Of a DNA stretch of 64,000 nucleotides, positions 1 through 7,544 are shown piece by piece (within the stretch, counting starts at the first letter, position 1; each line of letters begins with the position of its first letter). The position numbers and the translations under genes were made by a program. The stretch covers positions 2,108,001-2,172,000 of the forward strand of contig NZ_CP009518.1 of NCBI RefSeq assembly GCF_000970325.1. Direction: 5' to 3'. The notes below the pieces were generated by a model that saw only the letters and a program-made list of their open reading frames with translations, did no database searches and had not been told where the DNA came from. The stretch is from Methanococcoides methylutens MM1 (lineage in GTDB: Archaea > Halobacteriota > Methanosarcinia > Methanosarcinales > Methanosarcinaceae).

Positions 1-785
1 CTCTTATCAGTGAAGGACATTTAGACTCATTAGGAATCTGCATATTTCTGGCTTTTGTTAAAAAGTTCAATAATAATTGTTCTTTGTTAATTTTAGATGA
101 TGTTGTAACTACCATCGATTCTCATCATCGAAAAAAGATATGTGAATTGTTGCATAATCAATTCAATGATTATCAATTAATTATCACAACACATGACCAA
201 ATTTGGTATGAACAACTCCGAGCGACACAACGTGCATATGGTTCTGCAGGATCATGGAAAAATATAACATTAGATAATTGGAGCTTGGAGAATGGGCCAA
301 TAATTAATCAACATAAACCAAAATGGGAAAAAATACAAGAAAAATTAAGTAATTATGATAAAGAAGGTGCAGGGAGTGCTAGCAGATACTATTTGGAATG
401 GATACTAAAAGAAGCATCTAATAACACAGAAACTAATGTTAAATATAAACATTCAGGATTGTATACGGTGGGTGAACTTTTCACCCCACTTAAAAATAGA
501 ATGAATAAATTGTTGCTTAATGGAGAGTTTAAAGACTCATATTCAAAAGTTATTTTAAAACTTGAATCTACATCTTTTATGGGAAATCTATTATCACATG
601 ATAACCCTTATGCAGGAAATTTTTCCCAAAGCGAAGTCAAAGATTTTTGTGAATCAGTGCATCTTTTGCATGAAATATTTCAATGCCCAGAGTGTGGAAA
701 TTTCATTAAGTATTATCCAGATCTTAAACAATTGAGGTGTCCAAATCCCAAATGTGAAACCCCTTTTGAAGAAGCAACTAAATGA
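1..785 (+). CDS. C-terminal part of an SMC/Rad50-like ATPase with zinc ribbon (cut by window edge)
   Basis: The reading frame is open from the first bases of the window, so the gene starts upstream. The visible part opens with an ABC-type signature region (SEGHLDSLG). A Walker B strand (LLILDD, about position 84) and an H-loop-like ITTHD follow, the order seen in SMC/Rad50/RecF-type ATPases. The tail carries two CxxC-type pairs (CPECG and CPNPKC), a likely zinc ribbon. Such ATPases serve DNA repair or defence against foreign DNA; which applies here cannot be said without the N-terminus. The region is AT-rich compared with the rest of the window, which suggests accessory DNA. Confidence 0.7.
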   Translation, partial: LISEGHLDSLGICIFLAFVKKFNNNCSLLILDDVVTTIDSHHRKKICELLHNQFNDYQLIITTHDQIWYEQLRATQRAYGSAGSWKNITLDNWSLENGPIINQHKPKWEKIQEKLSNYDKEGAGSASRYYLEWILKEASNNTETNVKYKHSGLYTVGELFTPLKNRMNKLLLNGEFKDSYSKVILKLESTSFMGNLLSHDNPYAGNFSQSEVKDFCESVHLLHEIFQCPECGNFIKYYPDLKQLRCPNPKCETPFEEATK

Positions 786-1122
786 TTTTGCCTCAAAGAT
801 GAATGACCATGAATAAACAGAGGTATTATGTTCAACACATATAAAGGTGGCAAAAGTGAAAGAAAATCGATATAATTTTTAAGCATTTATGCTCTAAACA
901 TATCAAGAGCCACCAATGCAACCCCCAATCTCCATTCACCTTTTTTGTTCTCACCCTCCTGTAAATCTGGATATTTTGAATAACCACAGCAAACCTTGAC
1001 AAATCCACTATTCTGAACCCGACCCCCCTCCTTTACACTTAGAACTATCGCACCGACATCCAAAAATCCCACAATTTCAACTCCCAAAGAATAATACAAG
1101 AAGTAATAAAAATTATACTGGC
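786..1122. other. intergenic, no convincing gene
   Basis: This stretch separates the ATPase fragment from the rhodanese remnant. A 70-codon frame on the minus strand (887-1099) begins with TTG, has no clear ribosome binding site and matches no family I know. It may be a gene remnant or chance. The downstream part is AT-rich and has TATA-like sequence just before the rhodanese start. Confidence 0.3.
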
Positions 1123-1260
1123 ATGGGGGAAATCACAACTAGCGAATTAGCTGAAAACCTGCACAAATACAAGGTAATCGACATTCGACCTATCGATGCC
1201 TACATTGGCTGGAAGGAAAACGGAGAGGCAAGAGGCGGGCAGATCAATGCTTCTGCAATT
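1123..1260 (+). pseudogene. truncated rhodanese-type sulfurtransferase (N-terminal fragment)
   Basis: The first 40 or so codons look like the start of a rhodanese domain: a helix (TTSELAENLHKY), then VIDIRPIDAYIGW and GEARGGQI, which match the usual Asp-x-Arg and glycine-rich turn of thiosulfate sulfurtransferases. The homology fades near base 1245, well before the active-site Cys loop. The frame then only mirrors the opposite-strand gene at 1244-1669. The remnant is therefore a broken gene, probably interrupted by the DNA that carries the two minus-strand genes to its right. I did not find the missing C-terminal half before 2387. Confidence 0.55.
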
Positions 1261-1669
1261 CCCTTACCCTTGCAATTTCAGGAATATCCATTCCACCCAG
1301 CATTTCAACAATGGCCTGAACATAAGGCTCCTGCCTTGTCAAACTCGGGGATACCGTCGGGTCCTGTCTTTGTTCCTTCCTGCCAAGTTTCGCATGACCT
1401 GTAGAAATGAAATGCAAAAAGTCCTCTTTTGATAAATTCCACTTTACGTTAATCTGGAGGCGTACAAAGTACCAATTGTTGTTATTTGGAAAGATCGAGG
1501 CGTTGGTTCCGGATACTGATAAAGGGTTTCCGTTATTGGAATTTGAAAGGTCTACCACCAGCTGCCACAATTTATCGCATGCAATCGATGATTTCGGACA
1601 GTTCCTACAGTATTTGTTAGAATTTGTAGAACCGTCTCCGACATAATATTGACAAAATTTAGTATCCAT
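1244..1669 (-). CDS. hypothetical protein with N-terminal cysteine cluster
   Basis: This 141-residue protein matches no family I recognise. Its N-terminus has four cysteines in a C-x14-C-x2-C-x6-C arrangement (Cys6 to about Cys31), which could bind zinc or an Fe-S cluster. The middle is rich in Asn and Ser; the C-terminal half is more basic, with a predicted helix near the end. It lies 24 bases after the frameshifted nuclease gene on the same strand, so the two may have formed one transcription unit. Its 3' end abuts the broken rhodanese gene. The high AT content and lack of known homology suggest acquired DNA. Confidence 0.45.
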   Translation of the reverse strand: MDTKFCQYYVGDGSTNSNKYCRNCPKSSIACDKLWQLVVDLSNSNNGNPLSVSGTNASIFPNNNNWYFVRLQINVKWNLSKEDFLHFISTGHAKLGRKEQRQDPTVSPSLTRQEPYVQAIVEMLGGMDIPEIARVRELQKH

Positions 1670-1693
1670 CTCATCATCTTCCTGGTTTTAAAG

Positions 1694-2201
1694 TCAGACC
1701 GCATCAAAAAACTTCACGGCAAAATTACAGAAATCAATGATTACGTCTTTATCAAGTTCGAACTCCTTTCTGTTACCAAGATAATTGTGACATCTGGGAC
1801 TGATCTCTTTTCCATTTTTAAGTTCTTCATATGAGATACACTTTATATGTTTTTTAGAGACAACAACAAAATAACAATTTTCATACGGGTAATCTTTGGG
1901 CAGATCTTTGAATTTAAATTCTTCACTTTTTCGGAATTTGACTTCGATAAAAAAGACTTCACCTTTGTTATTTTGAATCACGAAATCTGGCATCCGCCTG
2001 ATGTTAGAAGCTACATCGCTCCTGACACCTTTCAAGAGGTTTTTGAGTGTCGGATTTATTGCTGGATCCTACGTTTGTAGAATCAGAGCTGGAGAAGCTT
2101 TTTTGGTGTTCTCTGCACAACGCCTGATTATATTTTTTCATCGAGTAATCATATTCTCGGGATGTAATCGTTTCTTTGCATTTGGAACAAAAATAATCCA
2201 T
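1694..2201 (-). pseudogene. zinc-finger plus PD-(D/E)XK-like nuclease, frameshifted
   Basis: Two overlapping frames together look like one protein. The first starts at ATG 2201 behind a good Shine-Dalgarno (gaggtgg) and encodes a short zinc finger (FCSKCKETIT, then LCREHQK) and a Ser-rich linker. The second, one base out of phase, encodes a region with MPDF, about ten residues, then EVKFRK, the spaced Asp and Glu-x-Lys of the restriction-endonuclease fold. The frames meet near a run of five T at 2040-2044; removing one base there would join them. The gene is thus a nuclease-like protein that is either decayed or contains a sequencing error. Programmed frameshifting is less likely. Confidence 0.5.
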
Positions 2202-2351
2202 CAAAATCCACCTCAATTATAAGGGTTAAATGAAAGATACAACTAGATATAAATTTGATGATTTTGACTTAATTTCTATCGATTATCCCTAACCTACCTT
2301 GTTAAAAAACAAACCGATTTTAGAATTTGATCGTCCCACATGCAACATCGG

Positions 2352-2362
2352 ATAAATTTATA
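2352..2362 (+). promoter_or_regulatory. TATA box of the 2387 membrane protein gene
   Basis: The sequence ATAAATTTATA is a near-ideal archaeal TATA box. Its centre is about 30 bases before the ATG at 2387, which implies a leaderless or nearly leaderless transcript and supports that start over an in-frame TTG at 2327. The rest of 2202-2351 has no gene. Confidence 0.5.
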
Positions 2363-2386
2363 CCCATACGCATCATATCTCTTAAT

Positions 2387-2971
2387 ATGCCATATCCGAT
2401 TGCACATGTAATGTTCTTCGTGTTCTGCATCTGTGCAGTAGCAGTCTATACTACCATTGTGGCACTCCTTCGCAGAGATATTTCATACCGGGAGATAGCC
2501 CACATCCTGTTACTACTGGCAATCGGAGGTTTTTTTGCATTGTACCCGGACATAATGGCTGTCTATAACCTCATTGTACACGGCAATATGGCGCACTGCT
2601 ATATTGGAGCAATACCAACACATTCACTGATATTCAGTTCCTCTGCGATCGTTTTGGGAGCAATTATTGGATATGTGCTGTATCGGGAACAGGGTAAAGC
2701 ATTGTATACGGGACTTTTTGCCTTTTCTGCATCCCTATCACACCTGTTGCTGGATGATCTGGAAGGAACTTGCATACATTACTTGTATCCAATATCCAAT
2801 CAGGAGATCAACCTGTTCTCATATATTGGTGCGGGATTCACAAGGGACGATCTCGTCCATTCCCTGCTTGTAGCCCATACACCGATCATCTTTCTCGTTG
2901 TTGTCATGATGCTGGCATTGTTTGCCTTAAGTCACCTTGGCTTTGAGTTTAGGTATCGGCCTGAGAAGTGA
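2387..2971 (+). CDS. YdjM/DUF457-like membrane protein (predicted metal-dependent hydrolase)
   Basis: The protein of about 194 residues has five or so hydrophobic segments. Conserved-looking polar residues face the membrane: a His near the middle (THSL), then SHLLLDD, then a Tyr-Pro pair. This pattern of His and Asp between membrane helices is typical of the YdjM/LexA-regulated membrane hydrolase family. The start was set at ATG 2387 because of the TATA box 25-35 bases upstream and because the preceding 20 codons lie before the expected transcript start. The substrate is unknown. The gene stands alone before the serpin gene. Confidence 0.6.
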   Translation: MPYPIAHVMFFVFCICAVAVYTTIVALLRRDISYREIAHILLLLAIGGFFALYPDIMAVYNLIVHGNMAHCYIGAIPTHSLIFSSSAIVLGAIIGYVLYREQGKALYTGLFAFSASLSHLLLDDLEGTCIHYLYPISNQEINLFSYIGAGFTRDDLVHSLLVAHTPIIFLVVVMMLALFALSHLGFEFRYRPEK

Positions 2972-3048
2972 CCTTGTGCTGACTCCCGGAATCCACATTT
3001 TTATTAAATGATGACAAAATATTTCAATGTGGATGACATTGTAAATTT

Positions 3049-4311
3049 ATGACTCCAAAACAAACGATCCTTGCAATCCTTCTTCTAACACTATCAATAA
3101 CCTGCATCGGTTGTATCGAAAATACACAGGCAGACCCTGACACCACCATAAACGCACGATCTGTTGAGGAATATGACCTTGCTGCTGCGAACAATGCCTT
3201 TGCTTTTGACCTGTACTCAGAATTACAGGACGGAAGCGATGAGAACCTGCTCATATCACCATACAGCATCTTCACTGCAATGGCGATCTGCTATGAAGGA
3301 GCTGAGGGGACAACACACCAGCAAATGGCAGAGGTGCTCTATTATCCTCTTGATAAGTCCATCCTTAGAATTGCCGCTAAAGACTACATTGATACTGTGA
3401 ACCGGGATTCCAATGACTACGAGCTGGAAACTGCGAACGCACTCTGGTTACGGGAAGATCAGCGACTTGTAGCTGACTACGAGAAGAACATCGAGGAATA
3501 TTATAATGGAAATGTCGAGAAGCTTGATTTTGAAGGTAGGCCTGAAGAATCTGCAAGGGTGGTCAATGAGTGGGTCGAAGAGCAAACCAACAACAAGATA
3601 AAGGACCTCATCAACGGACAGTCATTTGATGGGTACACCAAGCTTGTGGTCACGAATGCCATTTATTTCAATGGTAAATGGAAAGAGGAGTTCATGGAGC
3701 ACAGGACGAGTGAAGAAACTTTCTATCTCTCAGGCGGCGAGAAGATCCAGACAGACATGATGTATGCCATAAGGAAGTTCAGTTATGGTGAAACCCCGGA
3801 AACAAAGATACTGGAACTCCCCTACAAGGGGGATGACCTTTCAATGTACATTGTACTTCCGAATGACAACGACATTGAAGCTCTTGAGAATAATTTCAAT
3901 TCCCATGACTATGAGAAGCTAAAAAGAGAAATGGATGAGGAGCATGAAGTCAACATATGGTTGCCAAAATTCAAATTCCAGACTAAAAAAGAGTTATCAA
4001 GTCCACTTATAAGTATGGGATTAACTGATGCATTCACGGAGTTCGGCCTTTCCGGAATAACTGAAGAAACGGACCTGACAATCTCAGAAGTGATCCATCA
4101 GGCATCTATCGACGTGCAGGAGAAAGGAACAGAAGCCGCTGCTGCAACAGCAGTTGAAGCAGTCGACTGCGCCATGGTCGATGAGCCTATCATAAAAGAG
4201 TTCAGGGCAGACCACCCATTCATTTTCTTCATCGAAGACAAAAGGACCGGATGCATTCTCTTCATGGGGAAGGTCGAACATCCTGAGTACGATGAGATTA
4301 CAGCAAAATGA
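3049..4311 (+). CDS. serpin, predicted lipoprotein
   Basis: This 420-residue protein is a full-length serpin, a suicide inhibitor of serine or cysteine proteases. It begins with a hydrophobic signal ending in a lipobox-like ITCIGC, so it is probably anchored outside the cell by a lipid on Cys22. The body has the serpin helix A and shutter sequences (NLLISPYSI, NAIYFNGKW). The reactive-centre hinge reads KGTEAAAATAVEA, as expected of an inhibitory serpin, followed by the C-terminal DHPFIFFI strand. Alignment by eye to alpha-1-antitrypsin places Cys at P1 and Ala at P1', but the loop is longer, so P1 is uncertain. An AT-rich TATA-like stretch near 2998-3010 fits a leaderless start. Confidence 0.9.
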   Translation: MTPKQTILAILLLTLSITCIGCIENTQADPDTTINARSVEEYDLAAANNAFAFDLYSELQDGSDENLLISPYSIFTAMAICYEGAEGTTHQQMAEVLYYPLDKSILRIAAKDYIDTVNRDSNDYELETANALWLREDQRLVADYEKNIEEYYNGNVEKLDFEGRPEESARVVNEWVEEQTNNKIKDLINGQSFDGYTKLVVTNAIYFNGKWKEEFMEHRTSEETFYLSGGEKIQTDMMYAIRKFSYGETPETKILELPYKGDDLSMYIVLPNDNDIEALENNFNSHDYEKLKREMDEEHEVNIWLPKFKFQTKKELSSPLISMGLTDAFTEFGLSGITEETDLTISEVIHQASIDVQEKGTEAAAATAVEAVDCAMVDEPIIKEFRADHPFIFFIEDKRTGCILFMGKVEHPEYDEITAK

Positions 4312-4363
4312 GATCCAAATGATCTTTAAAAGCAAGTGGAAGGATGAACAGTCCGCATGACTG

Positions 4364-4858
4364 TCATTCCACTTCGGCTTCCGTTTCTTTTTTCTTTCCA
4401 TTCATAAATTCCGGCACTATATCATGCATCTCCTCAGGAGAATACCTGATGGCAAGGACACGCACAATTCCCAGCACCAGTATCAGTGCTGAAAGGGCAA
4501 GGATGAATTCTGAATCGAACTCCTTTGCATACATTCCCACGGCGATCTCGCGCATGACTATCAGAATGGTGGCGTCAGTAACATAAGTCAGTTTGATGCG
4601 CTCATGCTCATGGTAATCAACGAATATGTTGAAAAGATCGATCAGTATGAAAATTGTAAGGACACTGGAGACCATGTGATTAAATCCGAGATCCAGGGAT
4701 GTGAAGGCCGTGAATCTCAATTCCAGCAAGGTAATTCCCATCCCGACGACCAGCGTAAGGAGAAGGATGTACAATACGACCGTGGTTATTGAATCGATGA
4801 TCTTTCTGAATATCTTAGTGTTGTCTATCATGTTGTTACCTGAAGGAGGAGGAGTCAT
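4364..4858 (-). CDS. PsiE-like membrane protein
   Basis: The protein has about 164 residues and four hydrophobic segments, with a conserved-looking YHEHERIKLTYVTDATIL stretch after the third segment. This is characteristic of the PsiE (phosphate-starvation-inducible) membrane family. The C-terminus is charged and Glu-rich and probably cytoplasmic. The family's biochemical role is not established. ATG 4858 was preferred to an upstream in-frame TTG; ATG 4831 is also possible. The gene converges on the serpin gene with about 50 bases between stops. Confidence 0.75.
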   Translation of the reverse strand: MTPPPSGNNMIDNTKIFRKIIDSITTVVLYILLLTLVVGMGITLLELRFTAFTSLDLGFNHMVSSVLTIFILIDLFNIFVDYHEHERIKLTYVTDATILIVMREIAVGMYAKEFDSEFILALSALILVLGIVRVLAIRYSPEEMHDIVPEFMNGKKKETEAEVE

Positions 4859-5012
4859 GGACAATGACCCTCAGGCGTTGAATAGACAGGGAAGTATATG
4901 GAATTTGCCTGAATAGAATATAGATACGAACGTAAAGTAAATAGAATAAATAGAAAAAGTAGGAACAAAAAACTGATCATCCTTTTCCGAAAAGTTCCCT
5001 GTTCAAAGGGCT

Positions 5013-5528
5013 TCACACCTCATGGAACTCCTCGGGATACTCCACAACGCCCCTTACATCATCCAATGAACCATCAACAAGCTCCATTGCCATGAACGCG
5101 TCGTCCGGCACATCCTCGAAAGGAGAACGTATATCCCAATTTGATGCAGGCCTGAAACCAAAGCGTGGATAGTATTCGGCATGTCCCAGAACTACAACCG
5201 ACCTGTATCCGAGGTTCTCTGCCACCGTTAATCCTTCCTTTATGAGAGCACTGCCGATCCCCTGCCGCTGGAAGTCAGGGAGAACTGCCATTGGAGCAAG
5301 TGAAAGAGTATCGAATTCCTTTCCGTCATCAACGATCTTCACCGGGAAGAACAGGATATGACCTACTATCCTGCCATCAACCTCTGCAACAAGTGAAAGT
5401 TCGGAAACAAAATCGGCATGCATCCTTAAATTCACAACAAGACGGCCTTCATTTTCCTGCCCAAATGCGTGATCGTTCACCTCTGTGATCGCGAGATAAT
5501 CGTTGTCCTCTTCTTTCCTTACAAGCAT
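5013..5528 (-). CDS. GNAT-family N-acetyltransferase (YhbS-like)
   Basis: This protein of about 171 residues has the acetyl-CoA-binding motif A of the GNAT fold (PDFQRQGIGSALI) after a strand of the type LSLAPMAVLP. Next comes the Tyr/Phe-rich turn GHAEYYPRFGF typical of YhbS-like acetyltransferases. It should move an acetyl group from acetyl-CoA to an amine, but the substrate cannot be read from sequence. ATG 5528 was chosen because the only upstream in-frame candidate is a TTG. It lies about 60 bases after the YigZ gene on the same strand and may be co-transcribed with it. Confidence 0.85.
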   Translation of the reverse strand: MLVRKEEDNDYLAITEVNDHAFGQENEGRLVVNLRMHADFVSELSLVAEVDGRIVGHILFFPVKIVDDGKEFDTLSLAPMAVLPDFQRQGIGSALIKEGLTVAENLGYRSVVVLGHAEYYPRFGFRPASNWDIRSPFEDVPDDAFMAMELVDGSLDDVRGVVEYPEEFHEV

Positions 5529-5588
5529 ATCTGATCCCAAAAAAAAGATAGAGTGCCTGAAATAAATATTTTGCCGGACATACCGGGA

Positions 5589-6191
5589 TCAATTGTCAAT
5601 AAAGGATACATCAGCCCTGTTTCTTGTCAGGTCTGCAATGCGTGAGATGAGATCATCCTCTGTTCCCTTTCTCACTTCCACCGACAGCTCCACGATATCG
5701 GAGTACTTCTCATCCAGCACGGCCCCGCATTCTTCCACCAGCTTCTTCACAGGCTGCATGTCGGAATAGCTTAACTTCAGCTCCAGGGCCACCGTTTCAT
5801 GAACCTCAATTATCCCTGCTTCCTCGATGGCTGCAACCGCTGCCTCACGGTAGGCCCTGGAAAGGCCTCCGAAACCCAGTTTGATGCCACCGAAATAGCG
5901 GGTCACGACAACTGCCACATTGGTCAGCTCCTTAAGCTCCAGCACCTTGAACACCGGTTTACCGGAGCTACCTGCAGGCTCGCCGTCATCATCATACTTT
6001 GCCACGAGGGAGCTGCCGTTCTTGATAAGGTAGGCAGAGACGTTGTGATTGGCATCGCTGTACCGCCCCTTTAAGGAATTCACGAAGGCCTTTGCGTCCT
6101 CTTCGTTCCTTATGGGAATGACATGGCCTATGAAAACAGAGTTCTTGAACTCCTTTTCAGCAACACCATCAGATCTGACCGTTCGATACAA
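5589..6191 (-). CDS. YigZ/IMPACT-family protein (UPF0029)
   Basis: The 200-residue length and the core motifs identify a YigZ protein: KYDDDGEPAGSSGKP followed by VVVTRYFGGIKLGFGGL. A C-terminal ferredoxin-like domain of about 65 residues follows, as in the two-domain members. The IMPACT domain binds nucleic acid or ribosome-associated factors and is linked to translation control in eukaryotes; the archaeal role is unknown. The start appears to be a TTG (6191), as no ATG or GTG lies in frame nearby. The gene diverges from the aldo/keto reductase gene at 6322. Confidence 0.85.
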   Translation of the reverse strand: MYRTVRSDGVAEKEFKNSVFIGHVIPIRNEEDAKAFVNSLKGRYSDANHNVSAYLIKNGSSLVAKYDDDGEPAGSSGKPVFKVLELKELTNVAVVVTRYFGGIKLGFGGLSRAYREAAVAAIEEAGIIEVHETVALELKLSYSDMQPVKKLVEECGAVLDEKYSDIVELSVEVRKGTEDDLISRIADLTRNRADVSFIDN

Positions 6192-6321
6192 GGGATCACC
6201 CGTACAACAAAGTGAATATTAATAAGAGGTAAACATCTATCATTAGACCTGTAGAAGAGATCAGATGCAATACCGTGCAACCTCAAGAGATAGCTGATAT
6301 TACATAAAATAGAGGGATAAG

Positions 6322-7455
6322 ATGTTATACCGTAAATTTGGAAGAACCGGAGAGGATGTTTCAATACTTGGTTTCGGGTGTATGAGATTTCCTGTGATCG
6401 ATGGCAAAGAGGACAGGATCGATGAGGAGCAGGCAACCCGGATGATAGAATACGCCATCGAAAAGGGCGTTAACTATTTTGACACCGCTTACCCCTACCA
6501 CGAAGGAAAAAGCGAACCTTTCGTGGGAAAGGTCCTGAGCAATGGTTACCGTGAAAAGGTATTCCTGGCTACAAAATTGCCCCTCTGGCTTGTGGAAAAG
6601 AGAGAAGATATGGACCGCTTCCTTGACGAACAGCTCCGCAGGCTGCAGACAGACTACTTCGATTTTTACCTCATGCACGGCTTCACAAGAGGTCACTGGG
6701 AAAAGATGAAGGAACTGGGCATGTTCGACTTTATTGAAAGTGCATTATCTTCAGGTAAAATAAAGTACATCGGGTTCTCCTTCCACGACGACATCACTGT
6801 ATTCAAAGAGATAGTGGACGGTTATGACTGGGACTTCTGTATGATACAGTACAACTTCATGGATGAGAACTACCAGGCAGGAAAGGAAGGACTTCTGTAT
6901 GCTGCTGAAAAGGGACTTGGTGTTGCCATCATGGAACCACTACGCGGAGGCAGTCTTGTACAGGTCCCTGATGATGTGCAGCTGATATGGGACAGTGCGG
7001 ATGTTAAACGCACACCTGTAAACTGGTGCCTGCAATATCTCTGGGACCAGCCGCAGGTCAGCATTGTCCTGAGCGGAATGAGCAATTTCGAACAACTAGA
7101 ACAGAACATTGCCTATGCAGAAGAAGGAATTGCAGGCGGGCTTTCAGAGAAAGAGCACGAGCTAATAGGGAAGGTACGTGAAGTGTATCTTGAAAAGACC
7201 GAGGTCAACTGCACAAGCTGCAAATACTGCCTGCCCTGCCCATCCGGCGTTAACATACCTGCTGCATTCACCTACCTCAACAGTGCTTCCATGTATGGTA
7301 ACCTTGAGAAGGCACGTCACCACTACGAGATGTTCGTGCCACCTGAGGAGCGGGCATCAAGATGTATTGAATGCGGAGCATGTGAAGAGAAATGTCCGCA
7401 ACATATTTCCATACAGGAAATGCTGAAACACGCTTCAAAAGTTCTTGAGAACTGA
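6322..7455 (+). CDS. aldo/keto reductase with C-terminal 4Fe-4S domain
   Basis: The 377-residue protein has two parts. Residues 1 to about 285 form the aldo/keto reductase barrel, with the N-terminal GRTGEDVSILGFGCMRFP strand, the catalytic Asp-Tyr region (YFDTAYPYHEG) and an expected Lys and His further on. The C-terminal 90 residues hold two cysteine sets (CTSCKYCLPCPSGV and CIECGACEEKCPQ), which should bind [4Fe-4S] clusters. Such fusions are common in anaerobes and are usually annotated as predicted oxidoreductases of the aldo/keto reductase family. The substrate and electron donor are not known. It stands alone, ahead of the sensor kinases. Confidence 0.9.
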   Translation: MLYRKFGRTGEDVSILGFGCMRFPVIDGKEDRIDEEQATRMIEYAIEKGVNYFDTAYPYHEGKSEPFVGKVLSNGYREKVFLATKLPLWLVEKREDMDRFLDEQLRRLQTDYFDFYLMHGFTRGHWEKMKELGMFDFIESALSSGKIKYIGFSFHDDITVFKEIVDGYDWDFCMIQYNFMDENYQAGKEGLLYAAEKGLGVAIMEPLRGGSLVQVPDDVQLIWDSADVKRTPVNWCLQYLWDQPQVSIVLSGMSNFEQLEQNIAYAEEGIAGGLSEKEHELIGKVREVYLEKTEVNCTSCKYCLPCPSGVNIPAAFTYLNSASMYGNLEKARHHYEMFVPPEERASRCIECGACEEKCPQHISIQEMLKHASKVLEN

Positions 7456-7544
7456 AGAAATAGATACATACTTAAAAAAATTCATATATAATTAAGTAAT
7501 CATTATTATGAGTATAACATTTCTTCTTTGGAAGGCAACCCCAA

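Noticed and set aside
1123..1404. intact 93-residue rhodanese protein
   Set aside because: After about residue 42 the frame loses family similarity and lacks the catalytic Cys loop, so it is listed as a fragment.
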